Shown here in pieces: positions 41,145 through 49,437 of a stretch of 64,000 nt of DNA. Every line of letters starts with the position of its first letter. The first letter of the stretch is position 1. This DNA is from Pseudomonadota bacterium. Its GTDB lineage: Bacteria > Pseudomonadota > Alphaproteobacteria > Rhizobiales > Xanthobacteraceae. The position numbers and the translations under genes were made by a program. The notes under the pieces were generated by a model. The model was not told the DNA's origin and did no database searches. It saw only the letters and a list, made by a program, of their open reading frames with translations. The stretch covers positions 186,001 through 250,000 of the forward strand of contig JAEWHP010000020.1 of the NCBI GenBank assembly GCA_023387735.1. The letters run 5' to 3'.

Positions 41145-41514
41145 CGCCCGAAGCAGAGTCCGGCAGGGCAAATTGCAAGGCCGAACAACGCGCCTCGCCC
41201 GACCAGCGCGAAGACTCGTCGACCGGGTTAACCGCCAGTTAACCATTGTGGCAGCAAGATTCCTTGATCCCGGAATTTGATTCCGGTTTGTTCTCTTGAG
41301 ATTTGTCACGCGATCAACTGTGGACGACGGCGCTTTGGCCTGTGGACGGACTCAGGGGTGAGTTGCGCAGATTCCGCAAATCACATCACTTGAGCCTCGG
41401 CAGGCCCCGGGAGACCAGGCGAACGGGAATTGCAATCGGCAGCGACGCAAGAGTCAAAGCGCGCGCTGTCGCCCGTAAGTGTCAGAAGAATTCAAGAAAC
41501 AAGGTCGAGACGGC
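41145..41514. other. Long leader/intergenic region with CtrA-type box and several GANTC sites
   Basis: No gene is seen. The region holds TTAA-N7-TTAA at 41228-41242 and seven GANTC sequences (GAGTC, GACTC and GATTC near 41157, 41214, 41262, 41281, 41348, 41370 and 41451). GANTC is the CcrM methylation site. Together these suggest cell-cycle control of the downstream YbjN-like gene. Confidence 0.5.
41228..41243. promoter_or_regulatory. Candidate CtrA binding box TTAA-N7-TTAAC
   Basis: TTAACCGCCAGTTAACC is a perfect match to the CtrA consensus TTAA-N7-TTAAC. It lies 272 bp upstream of the YbjN-like gene and 84 bp after the membrane-protein gene. Confidence 0.55.
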
Positions 41515-42015
41515 ATGTCCCTCCTCGAAGGCATCATTGAATCCCCGGTCAACCCGCTCGGCGTGGTCGAGGACATCGCTACCGATAACAACTGGGCGTT
41601 CGAGCGCTCCGGCGAAGACGAAGTCACGATCGTCTCCAAGGGTGACTGGACCGACTATCAGCTCTCCTTCACCTGGATGCCCGAGATCGAGGCGTTGCAT
41701 CTGGCGAGCGCGTTCGACATGAAGATCCCGCCCGCGCGGCGCGCGGAGGTGCAGCGGCTGATTGCGCTGGTCAACGAGCAATTATGGATCGGGCATTTCG
41801 ACATCTGGACCCATACCGGCATGATCATGTACCGGCAGGCGCTGGTACTGCCCGGCGGACTGACCGCCTCGACCGCCCAATGCGAGGCCATGCTGGTCGG
41901 CGCCATCCACGCCTGCGAGCGCTACTACCCCGCGTTCCAGTTCGTGGTCTGGGCCGGCAAGACCGCATCGGAAGCCATGAGCGCGGCGATGTTCGATACC
42001 GACGGCGAGGCGTAG
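41515..42015 (+). CDS. YbjN domain protein
   Basis: A 166-residue protein starting MSLLEGIIESPVNPLGVVED. The N-terminal EDIATDNNWAFERSGEDEVT is followed by WTDYQLSFTWMPEIEALHLA and LNHQ-like VNEQLWIGHFDIWTHTGMIM, the pattern of the YbjN/type III secretion chaperone-like fold. Function in bacteria is unclear; YbjN has been linked to motility and stress in E. coli. AAGG at 41501 supports ATG 41515 over GTG 41479. Confidence 0.85.
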   Translation: MSLLEGIIESPVNPLGVVEDIATDNNWAFERSGEDEVTIVSKGDWTDYQLSFTWMPEIEALHLASAFDMKIPPARRAEVQRLIALVNEQLWIGHFDIWTHTGMIMYRQALVLPGGLTASTAQCEAMLVGAIHACERYYPAFQFVVWAGKTASEAMSAAMFDTDGEA

Positions 42016-42041
42016 GGGTTCCGTCGTCCCCACGACTCTAT

Positions 42042-42166
42042 GTCGTCCCGGCGAACGCCGGGACCCACACGCCGTGACGTAGCGGCTCAAGCAAACTGCT
42101 TGTCGCGCCTTCCCCGCTTCACTAAAACCGCCTGTGGTTATGGGTCCCGGCCTTCGCCGGGACGAC
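42042..42166. repeat. Inverted repeat with GTCGTCCCGGCGAACGCCGGG end
   Basis: GTCGTCCCGGCGAACGCCGG opens and GGGTCCCGGCCTTCGCCGGG followed by ACGAC closes the unit, each end itself a hairpin. It occupies the gap between the YbjN-like gene and proC. Confidence 0.75.
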
Positions 42167-42185
42167 GCCGATATGTGGTGATGCC

Positions 42186-43004
42186 TTGAACACCAACGCA
42201 CTCCAAAACACCGCCGGCACCATCGCGCTGGCCGGCGCCGGCAAGATGGGCGGCGCGATGCTGACCGGGTGGCTGGCCGGTGGCCTCGACCCGGCGCGCG
42301 TCGTGGTGATCGAGCCGCAGCCGTCTCCCGAGATCAGCGCCCTGGCCGCCAGGGGCGTCCGCCTCAATCCGAAGGACGCCGGCACCGCCGATACGCTGGT
42401 GGTGGCGGTGAAGCCGCAGATGTTCCGCGAGGCTGGGCCGGCGCTGAAGAAGCTGGTCGGACCGAATACGCTCGTGGCCTCGATCATGGCGGGCACGACG
42501 ATTGCGGCGCTTGAGGAAGTCTGCGGCGGTATGGTGGTTCGCGCCATGCCGAATACGCCGGCGGCCATCGGCCGCGGCATCACCGTTGCCGTTGCGGCCA
42601 AAAATGTCAGCGCGGCGCAACGCGCCACGGCGGACGCGTTGTTGCGCGCCACCGGATCGGTCGAATGGGTCGACGATGAAGGCCTGATGGACGCCGTCAC
42701 CGCCGTGTCCGGATCCGGTCCCGCCTATGTGTTCCTGCTCGCTGAAGAACTCGCCCGTGCCGGCGTCGAGGCCGGCCTGCCCGCGGAGCTCGCCACCAAA
42801 CTCGCGCGCGAGACGGTCGCAGGCTCGGGCGAGCTCTTGCATCGCTCCGATCTTGATTCCGCAACGCTGCGTCAGAACGTCACCTCGCCCGGCGGCACCA
42901 CCGCCGCCGCGCTCGAAGTGCTGATGGCCAAGGACGGAATGCAGCCGCTGATGATCCGCGCCATTGCCGCAGCGACGAAGCGCTCGAAGGAACTGGCGAA
43001 GTAG
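42186..43004 (+). CDS. proC: Pyrroline-5-carboxylate reductase
   Basis: A 272-residue NAD(P)H-dependent enzyme making proline from pyrroline-5-carboxylate. The cofactor motif is IALAGAGKMGGAMLTGWL (about residues 13-30). VVAVKPQMFREAGPAL, VVRAMPNTPAAIGRGITVAV and the active-site AVSGSGPAYVFLLAEELA follow. The end is VTSPGGTTAAALEVLM, the family signature. The only in-frame start close to the conserved beginning is TTG 42186. Confidence 0.95.
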   Translation: MNTNALQNTAGTIALAGAGKMGGAMLTGWLAGGLDPARVVVIEPQPSPEISALAARGVRLNPKDAGTADTLVVAVKPQMFREAGPALKKLVGPNTLVASIMAGTTIAALEEVCGGMVVRAMPNTPAAIGRGITVAVAAKNVSAAQRATADALLRATGSVEWVDDEGLMDAVTAVSGSGPAYVFLLAEELARAGVEAGLPAELATKLARETVAGSGELLHRSDLDSATLRQNVTSPGGTTAAALEVLMAKDGMQPLMIRAIAAATKRSKELAK

Positions 43005-43009
43005 TTGAA

Positions 43010-43092
43010 GGGTGGGCAGAGCGAAGCGTGCCCACCATCACGAGCACCGTGCTGATGGTGGGCACGGCGCAAGTGCGCCTTTGCCCACCCTA
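43010..43092. repeat. Inverted repeat of the GGGTGGGCAAAGCG family
   Basis: GGGTGGGCAGAGCGAAGCGT begins six bases after the proC stop; GCGCCTTTGCCCACCCTA ends the unit, with GTGCCCACCATCA / TGATGGTGGGCAC arms inside. Related to 18173-18252; it probably serves as a bidirectional transcript end for proC and the thioesterase gene. Confidence 0.85.
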
Positions 43093-43109
43093 CGGCTCAG
43101 AGTTTGCGG

Positions 43110-43505
43110 CTACTTCCCCGCAAGCCTCTTGTTGAAATTCTCGACATTGATCAGCCCGCGGCCGTGGCGGCCTTCGCCGAGCTTCCGCGTGCCTTCGAAC
43201 GCCGCGACCTCGAAGCGGATCACGCGGCGTTCCACTGCGATCACGCTTGCCGTGGCGCGAACCGTCGCACCGACCAGCGCCGCCGCCAGGTGGCGGATGT
43301 CGACTTCGGTGCCGACCGTGACCCAGCCCGGCTGCAGCGAACCGCGGATGGCGTCGCCGGACGCCATCTCCATTTCCAGGATCATCATCGGCGTCGCGTA
43401 GACCATCGGCATGCCGGGCACGAAATGCCCGACCGTGCGCTCCGCCGGCACGACCAGCGTCCGCTCGGCGCTCATGCCGATCTTGATGAAGTCGCGTGCG
43501 TCCAT
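43110..43505 (-). CDS. Thioesterase-like hotdog protein
   Basis: A 131-residue protein (MDARDFIKIGMSAERTLVVP). VGHFVPGMPMVYATPMMILE, SLQPGWVTVGTEVDIRHLAA and GEGRHGRGLINVENFNKR match the fluoroacetyl-CoA thioesterase (FlK)-like hotdog family. The glutamate in MMILEMEMA sits at the catalytic position of the family. The substrate is unknown. The Shine-Dalgarno GAAGG is supplied by the end of the adjoining repeat; ATG 43505 follows it at 8 bases. Confidence 0.85.
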   Translation of the reverse strand: MDARDFIKIGMSAERTLVVPAERTVGHFVPGMPMVYATPMMILEMEMASGDAIRGSLQPGWVTVGTEVDIRHLAAALVGATVRATASVIAVERRVIRFEVAAFEGTRKLGEGRHGRGLINVENFNKRLAGK

Positions 43506-43513
43506 GGAAATTA

Positions 43514-43672
43514 CCTTCATCCTCCCCTGGAGGGGGAGGATCGGTTCGCATGAAATGCGAACCGAGGTGGGGTGACGGTCTTTCAACGCGGACACTGTTG
43601 GATGCAGAGGGACCGTCACCCCACCCCGCCGCTCATTGCATGAGCGTCGACCCTCCCCCTCCAGGGGAGGGT
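43514..43672. repeat. Head-to-head pair of palindromic elements
   Basis: The first element (43514-43576) has CCTTCATCCTCCCCTGGAGG, a TTCGCATGAAATGCGAA hairpin and GGTGGGGTGACGG. The second, inverted, runs from GTCACCCCACCCCGCC to CCCTCCCCCTCCAGGGGAGG (43615-43672). The first is the sister of the element inside uvrB. Confidence 0.85.
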
Positions 43673-43683
43673 AGAACATAGAG

Positions 43684-43887
43684 CTACTTCTTCGCCGCGG
43701 CCGCGCGTTCCACGAACGTCTTGCCGCCCTTCATCTTGTGGGCGAGCGGCGCTTCGTTGATCTGGATCACGACCGCATCGGCGTCGACGCCGAGATTCTT
43801 CACCAGCGCCTGGGTGATGTCGCGCATCATGCCGGCCTTCTGTTCGTCGGTGCGGCCGAAGGCCATGCTCACGGTGATCTCAGGCAT
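43684..43887 (-). CDS. 4-oxalocrotonate tautomerase family protein
   Basis: A 67-residue protein beginning MPEITVSMAFGRTDEQKAGM. Proline 2 becomes the N-terminal catalytic base after Met removal, the defining feature of the family. GVDADAVVIQINEAPLAHK holds the usual beta-hairpin region. Such enzymes tautomerise 2-hydroxymuconate or act as cis-CaaD-like hydrolases; specificity is unknown. GGGAG lies eight bases before ATG 43887. Confidence 0.9.
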   Translation of the reverse strand: MPEITVSMAFGRTDEQKAGMMRDITQALVKNLGVDADAVVIQINEAPLAHKMKGGKTFVERAAAAKK

Positions 43888-43911
43888 TCTCGTTTCTCCC
43901 TTTTTGTTTCC

Positions 43912-44031
43912 GTCATGGCCGGACATAGTAGTCTGCTTTCGCAGACTACGTAAACTTGTCTGCGATTCCGGCCATCCACGACCTTTTCCATCAAACAAGA
44001 CGTGGATGCCCGGGACAAGCCCGGGCATGAC
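43912..44031. repeat. Inverted repeat of the GTCATGGCCGG/GGCCATCCACG family
   Basis: GTCATGGCCGGACATAGTAG at the left and ACAAGCCCGGGCATGAC at the right; inner hairpin GTAGTCTGC-TTTC-GCAGACTAC at about 43928-43948 and CATCCACG/CGTGGATG arms. It lies between hisS and the tautomerase gene. Confidence 0.75.
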
Positions 44032-44046
44032 GTCTGAAATGAATGG

Positions 44047-45690
44047 CTATCCCCACTTCACGTCATGGCGCGCCAGCACTTCGCGCACCTTTGCGACGAT
44101 GTCGCCTTCGGCGCACGAGAACTGCGCCGGCCGCGTCTCGCGCCATTCCTGATTGGAGGCGATCGCGGCGGCCGCCTTTGCGCCGTCGATCAGGTCCTTG
44201 ATCTGAATTTCGCCGCGCGCCTTCTCGTCCGAGCCCTGGATGATCACGCACGGCGAGTTGCGGCGGTCGGCATATTTGAGCTGGTTGCCCATGTTCTTGG
44301 GGTTGCCGAGATAGAGCTCGGCGCGGATGTTGGCGTTGCGCAGCTGCGCGACCATCTTCTGATAATCGGCAACGCGGTCGCGGTCGAACACGGTGACGAC
44401 GACCGGCCCGAAGTCCGCCCGCGTGTCGAGCTTGCCCAGCATCGTCAGCGCCGCCTGCAGCCGCGACACGCCGATGGAAAATCCCGTCGCCGGCACCGGC
44501 TCGCCGCGAAAGCGCGAGACGAGGCCGTCATAACGCCCGCCGCCGCCGACCGAGCCGAAGCGAACGGGGCGCCCTTTTTCGTCTTTGGTTTCGATCAGTA
44601 ACTCGACCTCGAATACAGCACCCGTGTAGTATTCGAGACCTCGGACGACAGAAGGATCGATGCGGACACGATCATAGCCAAAGTCCGATGGAATGCAGAC
44701 ATTGATTAAGTCTCGCAATTCATCGACACCCTGCTGAGAAAGCGGGTTGTACGCACCGAAGTTGTTGTACAGACTCTGTACCGCCGAAAGATTGCTTCTG
44801 TAGAGAATTCGCCCGTTCTCTAGATGAATCAGTTCGCCCTTTTCCGGACTATCAAGCTTCCGACGGCTCTCCTCCGAGAGATCGGTAATATCTCCCAAGG
44901 CCAAATCTTTCATACTGTTTATGTACAGCATGACTCTGTCGATCTGGAAAGGATTCAATCCTGCTCCAGCAGTGAAGTCTCCCTTTCCATCTTCCCCACC
45001 GTCCCAGCGCCCCGGGCCAAGTAGTTTGCGTATTTCCGCGACAGGAAACTTATCGAGCTTGTCTATAGCTCGGAGCACTGTTAGCCGGCGACCCGCGTTA
45101 TCTTCTCCAGCTAATCCAATGTACTCCATCAGCCCATCGAGCACCTTGCGGTTGTTGACTTTCACAACATAGGAGCCGCGCGCGATGCCGAGCTCTTCCA
45201 TTGCTTCGGCTGCCATCATGCACATTTCCGCGTCCGCGGCCGCCGCAGATTGTCCCCCCAGAGCTGTTCCCACCGTATCGGCGTCGAACTGCATGAACTG
45301 GCGGAAGCGGCCGGGGCCGGGCTTTTCGTTGCGGAACACATAGCCGAAGCGATAGGAGCGGTACGGCTTCGGCAGTGCGTCGAAATTTTCCGCCACGTAG
45401 CGCGCCAGCGGCGCGGTCAGGTCGTAGCGCAGCGAAATCCACTGCTCGTCGTCGTCCTGGAACGAGAACACGCCCTCGTTCGGCCGGTCCTGGTCGGGCA
45501 GGAATTTGCCGAGCGCGTCGGTGTACTCCATCGCCGGGGTCTCGACCGGCTCGAAACCGTAGCGCTCGTAGACCTCGCGGATTTTCTCCACCATCTGGCG
45601 CGTGGCGGCAATCGCCGCCGGGGCACGATCTTCCAGCCCACGCGGCAGGCGGGCGCGGAGTTTCTGCGGTTTTTTGGATTTTTCAGCCAT
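44047..45690 (-). CDS. hisS: Histidyl-tRNA synthetase
   Basis: A 547-residue class II synthetase. Motif 2 region: SYRFGYVFRNEKPGPGRFRQ followed by FMQFDADTVGT. The histidine-specific peptides RGLEYYTGAVFEVELL and GGGGRYDGLVSRFRG and the C-terminal anticodon domain (LGNPKNMGNQLKYADRRNSP) are present. An inserted domain of about 100 residues makes it longer than E. coli HisS (about 424). The protein reads intact, but the DNA from about 44585 to 45260 is visibly AT-richer with codons unlike its flanks, suggesting recombination. ATG 45690 is the usual beginning (MAEKSKKPQKLRARLPRG). Confidence 0.96.
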   Translation of the reverse strand: MAEKSKKPQKLRARLPRGLEDRAPAAIAATRQMVEKIREVYERYGFEPVETPAMEYTDALGKFLPDQDRPNEGVFSFQDDDEQWISLRYDLTAPLARYVAENFDALPKPYRSYRFGYVFRNEKPGPGRFRQFMQFDADTVGTALGGQSAAAADAEMCMMAAEAMEELGIARGSYVVKVNNRKVLDGLMEYIGLAGEDNAGRRLTVLRAIDKLDKFPVAEIRKLLGPGRWDGGEDGKGDFTAGAGLNPFQIDRVMLYINSMKDLALGDITDLSEESRRKLDSPEKGELIHLENGRILYRSNLSAVQSLYNNFGAYNPLSQQGVDELRDLINVCIPSDFGYDRVRIDPSVVRGLEYYTGAVFEVELLIETKDEKGRPVRFGSVGGGGRYDGLVSRFRGEPVPATGFSIGVSRLQAALTMLGKLDTRADFGPVVVTVFDRDRVADYQKMVAQLRNANIRAELYLGNPKNMGNQLKYADRRNSPCVIIQGSDEKARGEIQIKDLIDGAKAAAAIASNQEWRETRPAQFSCAEGDIVAKVREVLARHDVKWG

Positions 45691-45833
45691 TTTTATCCAC
45701 AACGCTTGGCCGGCGTTGGTAGCAGCAAGTGCCGCAGCGGGAAAGCGGCTTTTGGCCTCGCGAGGTGGGCCAGGGCTGCGCGATTTTCGCGCCGCCCGCC
45801 CGGTTAATTCGGCTCGAACGCCCCTCGCCCGCT

Positions 45834-46349
45834 TTATGGCGTCTCCATCCGCGCGCGCATCGCGTCAGCGTCGGCTTTCGGAAGCGCCTTCAGCGACGGC
45901 TTGATGGTCTCGCCGCCGACGATCTTGCCGTTCCGCATGAACATCCAGTCGGTGATATCGGCCTCGGTGAACTCGGTCAGGTCGCCGGCCTTCTTGCCGG
46001 GCAGATCACGCGGCGCATTCGCGAACTTTCCGGAGTAACGGCCATCCGGCCGCTTCTTCACGTCGGCGATCCAGATGTGCTCGCCGCTCGTCCTCGCGCC
46101 CGGGAAGCGTACCTTGAGGGAGTGACCGGTTTCGGATGATTTCGGAGCGTCGTACGAGGCCCAGAACGTCGGCAGGGTGGCTCGTCCCTTTGCAATCGCG
46201 GCATTCATTTCCGGGTTCGCGGTACTGAAGTCGATCACGGGCGAGCGATCTTGCGCGCTTGCGGCGGTGGGGGAGCCGAAAAGCGCGAGCACTGCCGCGG
46301 CGACGGCCGCGACGAGGTATTGGGATGCTATCGGGAGAGCTGAGTTCAT
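45834..46349 (-). CDS. DUF2314 family exported protein
   Basis: A 171-residue protein with a signal peptide (MNSALPIASQYLVAAVAAAV ending ASAQD at about residue 34). The DUF2314 features follow: MNAAIAKGRATLPTFWASYD, IWIADVKKRPDGRYSGKFAN and FTEADITDWMFMRNGKIVGG. The function of this family (E. coli YegJ) is unknown. GGAAAG fits ATG 46349. Confidence 0.87.
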   Translation of the reverse strand: MNSALPIASQYLVAAVAAAVLALFGSPTAASAQDRSPVIDFSTANPEMNAAIAKGRATLPTFWASYDAPKSSETGHSLKVRFPGARTSGEHIWIADVKKRPDGRYSGKFANAPRDLPGKKAGDLTEFTEADITDWMFMRNGKIVGGETIKPSLKALPKADADAMRARMETP

Positions 46350-46484
46350 GGGCTTTCCAAGTAATGGTTTGGATTTAAGTTCCGCGGAGTTGGTCGAGCG
46401 AGACTTCCGAAGAGTTCTCGGACGTTGCAACAAGGGAGGTCTTAACCTCGCCCCGCTTGCGGGAAGAGAGAGTGAGAATCCGGT

Positions 46485-47375
46485 CTAAGCCGCCACAGCA
46501 TTGCCCTTCGGTTGCACCTCGGCCGCATAATCGGCCATCAACTGTTCGCAAATCCTGCCCGGCGTGAACTTCCACTCCGCGATCTCCGCCACCGGCGTCA
46601 CTTCCGCCGCGGTGCCGGTGATGAAGCATTCAGCGAAGCCATCAAGCTCCTCTGGCGTGATGCGGCGTTCGATCACCTCGATGCCGCGCCGCTTCGCAAG
46701 CTCGATCGCGGTGGCGCGGGTGATGCCGGCGAGGAAGCAGTCGGCGATCGGCGTGTGAATTTTTCCATCTTCGACAAAGAAGATATTTGCGCCGGTGCAT
46801 TCGGCGATGCGGCCCTGCCAGTCCAGCATCATGGCATCCGCATAGCCCGCGCGCTCCGCTCTGTGCTTGGAGATGGTGCAGATCATGTAGAGGCCGGATG
46901 CCTTGGCCATCGCCGGGATAGTTGCCGGATCGGGCCGCCGGTATTCCGCCATGCACATGCGGATGCCCTTCAGCTTCTCGGCCGGATCGAAATAGCTCGG
47001 CCAATCCCAGGCGGCGATGGCGAGATGGATGGTGTTTGATGGCGCCGAGACGCCCATCATCTCCGAGCCGCGCCAGGCGATCGGACGCAGATAGGCGTTG
47101 GGCAGATTGTTGCCGTCGATCACCAGCTGCTTTGCGGCGTCGATCTCGGCGACCGAATATGGAATCTCGAAATCGAGAATGTTGGCCGAATTTTTCAGCC
47201 GCTCCGAATGCGCGGTGCCCCTGAAAACCCTGCCGCCATAGGCGCGCTCACCCTCGAACACGCAGCTCGCATAATGCAGGCCATGGGTGAGGATGTGCAG
47301 GTTGGCGTCGGCCCACGGGACCAGCCTGCCGTCATACCAGATGACGCCGTCGATGTTGTCGAATGAAACGCCCAT
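46485..47375 (-). CDS. ilvE: Branched-chain amino acid aminotransferase (class IV, short form)
   Basis: A 296-residue PLP enzyme of fold type IV. HILTHGLHYASCVFEGERAY lies near the N-terminus. The PLP lysine is in ATIPAMAKASGLYMICTISK (about residue 159), followed by MMLDWQGRIAECTGANIFFV and the phosphate-binding FITGTAAEVTPVAEI. It interconverts Val, Leu and Ile with their 2-oxo acids. GAGGAGA precedes ATG 47375. A second, distinct BCAT gene lies directly upstream. Confidence 0.93.
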   Translation of the reverse strand: MGVSFDNIDGVIWYDGRLVPWADANLHILTHGLHYASCVFEGERAYGGRVFRGTAHSERLKNSANILDFEIPYSVAEIDAAKQLVIDGNNLPNAYLRPIAWRGSEMMGVSAPSNTIHLAIAAWDWPSYFDPAEKLKGIRMCMAEYRRPDPATIPAMAKASGLYMICTISKHRAERAGYADAMMLDWQGRIAECTGANIFFVEDGKIHTPIADCFLAGITRATAIELAKRRGIEVIERRITPEELDGFAECFITGTAAEVTPVAEIAEWKFTPGRICEQLMADYAAEVQPKGNAVAA

Positions 47376-47502
47376 GGTCGCTCTCCTCGATTGACGCGGT
47401 TTCAAAGGGCCGCGCGTCAGCCTTCGCGCGCCCTAGGGGACACGCGCTGCCAAAGCGCTCAAGTGATCTATTGCCAGAGCGGCGGAAAAATTCCGCTGCC
47501 GG

Positions 47503-48579
47503 TCACATGACCTTTCGGATCCAGTCGTGCGGGTCGGGCGCGCGGCCGTACTGGATGTCGACCAGCTTCTTGCGCAGCCCCATGGCGACGGGACCGGCCG
47601 CGCCGCCGCTGATGAGGAAATCGCCGCGCGTGGAGCACACCTTGCCGATCGGCGAGATCACGGCCGCGGTGCCGCAGGCGAACGCCTCCTTCAGCTTTCC
47701 GCTGGCGGCATCCGCGCGCCACTGGTCGATCGTGTAGGTCTCCTCGCGCACCGGCGTGCCGGAATCCTTCGCCAGCGCGATGATCGAATCGCGGGTGATG
47801 CCCGGCAGGATGGTGCCGAGCGGCGGCGTGACGAGCGAGCCGTCCTCGAACACGAAGAACACGTTCATGCCGCCAAGTTCTTCGACATAGCGGCGCTCGA
47901 CCGCATCGAGGAAGACGACCTGGTCGCAGCCGTGCTCGATGGCTTCGGCTTGCGCGCGCAGGCTGGCGGCGTAATTGCCGCCGCACTTGACGGCGCCGGT
48001 GCCGCCGATCGCGGCGCGGGTGTAATTCTCCGATACCCAGATCGACACCGGCGCGGGTCCGCCCTTGAAGTAGGAGCCGACCGGCGAGGCGATGACGGCG
48101 AAGATGTATTCGGATGACGGCTTCACGCCGAGGAACACCTCGCTCGCGATCATGAACGGCCGCAGATAGAGACTGCCCTCGCCGCCCGGAATCCAGGCGC
48201 TGTCGATGCGCACGAGTTGCTCGACCGCCTCGATGAAAACGGACTCTGGCAACGGCGCCATCGCCATGCGATCGGCCGAATTCCGGAAGCGCCTTGCATT
48301 GGCGTCGGGGCGAAACAGGTTGACGCCGTTGTCGCGCTTGTAGGCCTTGAGGCCCTCGAAAATTTCCTGCGCGTAGTGGAGGACGGCGGTGGCCGGATCG
48401 AGCGGGAAGTTCGCGCGGGATTCGACGCGCGCGTCGTGCCAGCCCTTCGCCTGGTTGTAGCGGACGATGGCCATGTGATCGGTGAAGATCCGGCCGAAGC
48501 CCGGATCCACGAGCTTTGCCGAGCGGTCGTGCTCGGATGTCGGGTTGGCCGCAGGCTGGATGTCGAACTTCAAACTCAT
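47503..48579 (-). CDS. Branched-chain amino acid aminotransferase (class IV, long group II form)
   Basis: A 358-residue enzyme of the BCAT group that includes mammalian and Mycobacterium proteins. Motifs: HYAQEIFEGLKAYKRDNGVN, LYLRPFMIASEVFLGVKPSS, the PLP lysine in GTGAVKCGGNYAASLRAQAE (about residue 199), EELGGMNVFFVFEDG and FACGTAAVISPIGKV. It lies 127 bp upstream of the short form on the same strand; the two are not recent duplicates. One may favour synthesis and the other catabolism, which is an inference. Divergent from the MarR gene. Confidence 0.93.
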   Translation of the reverse strand: MSLKFDIQPAANPTSEHDRSAKLVDPGFGRIFTDHMAIVRYNQAKGWHDARVESRANFPLDPATAVLHYAQEIFEGLKAYKRDNGVNLFRPDANARRFRNSADRMAMAPLPESVFIEAVEQLVRIDSAWIPGGEGSLYLRPFMIASEVFLGVKPSSEYIFAVIASPVGSYFKGGPAPVSIWVSENYTRAAIGGTGAVKCGGNYAASLRAQAEAIEHGCDQVVFLDAVERRYVEELGGMNVFFVFEDGSLVTPPLGTILPGITRDSIIALAKDSGTPVREETYTIDQWRADAASGKLKEAFACGTAAVISPIGKVCSTRGDFLISGGAAGPVAMGLRKKLVDIQYGRAPDPHDWIRKVM

Positions 48580-48871
48580 TTTGTTGCTTCCCGCTGTCGA
48601 AACCGGCGCGATGTCTGCCGCCGGCCTGCCCCTCCGCACCGGCTGCCTGTCTCGCAGCCGGCTTCCATCGCCGGCAGGTCCCACAGGACATGCTTTTGCG
48701 GAATGCCGAAGTCCAGTATGTTTGCCGATATGCCGCTCGACAATCGCACGGTAGTCCAATTTGCGGCCGTTGCCGCCATCGCTGGCTTTTCCGGCTGCCT
48801 GATACGTCGCCAGGATCGAAACGACTTAAAATTTCGCCGTGGCTGGCAGTTTTGTAACATTGAACCCAAGA

Positions 48872-48892
48872 TATGTCAACATGACTGACATA
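48872..48892. promoter_or_regulatory. Palindrome TATGTCA-N7-TGACATA over the MarR start codon, candidate operator
   Basis: Perfect 7-base arms (48872-48878 and 48886-48892) separated by 7 bases, with ATG 48881 in the spacer. MarR proteins bind such 16-21-bp palindromes and usually control their own gene and the divergent one, here the aminotransferase. Confidence 0.65.
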
Positions 48893-49435
48893 AATTTCTC
48901 AAGGCTCGCCGCGGACCCCGATTCGAAGGGGGCCGAGGCGACGTCCCCTGCCGCGCGGTCCGGTGAATTCCGCTGGGACATCATCGAATTGCTGTTCTTT
49001 GCGTACCGCGACTTCGTCGGCGATGCCGACCACGAACTCGAGGCGTTCGGCTTCGGCCGCGCCCATCACCGGGTGATGCATTTCGTCTACCGCTATCCCG
49101 GCCTCAAGGTCGCCGACCTCCTGGACGTCCTGCGTATCACCAAGCAGTCGCTCGGGCGCGTGCTCAAGCAACTGCTCGATGAGGGCTACATCATCCAGAA
49201 GACCGGCAACAACGACCGCCGGCAACGCCTTCTTTACGCCACCCCCAAAGGCGAAGCGCTGGTGGCGAAACTTGCCGGATTGCAGACCGATCGCATCACG
49301 AGCGCGCTCGCGGAAATAAGTCCCGACGGCGTCGCGGCGATCAACCAGTTCCTGCGCGCGATGATCGATCGCGACGATCCGGACAAGGTGCTGGAAGCGA
49401 TCTTCGGGACCGGCAGCAAGAAACCAAGGGAGTGA
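48881..49435 (+). CDS. MarR family transcriptional regulator (PetP-like)
   Basis: A 184-residue protein. The winged helix domain includes HHRVMHFVYRYPGLKVADLL, the recognition helix region ITKQSLGRVLKQLLDEGYI and the wing NDRRQRLLYATPKGEALV. It is followed after 2 bp by an OmpR-type response regulator and then a histidine kinase. This trio resembles the petP-petR organisation described in Rhodobacter and found in other alphaproteobacteria, so it is provisionally PetP-like. No clear Shine-Dalgarno lies ahead of ATG 48881. Confidence 0.88.
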   Translation: MTDINFSRLAADPDSKGAEATSPAARSGEFRWDIIELLFFAYRDFVGDADHELEAFGFGRAHHRVMHFVYRYPGLKVADLLDVLRITKQSLGRVLKQLLDEGYIIQKTGNNDRRQRLLYATPKGEALVAKLAGLQTDRITSALAEISPDGVAAINQFLRAMIDRDDPDKVLEAIFGTGSKKPRE

Positions 49436-49437
49436 TC

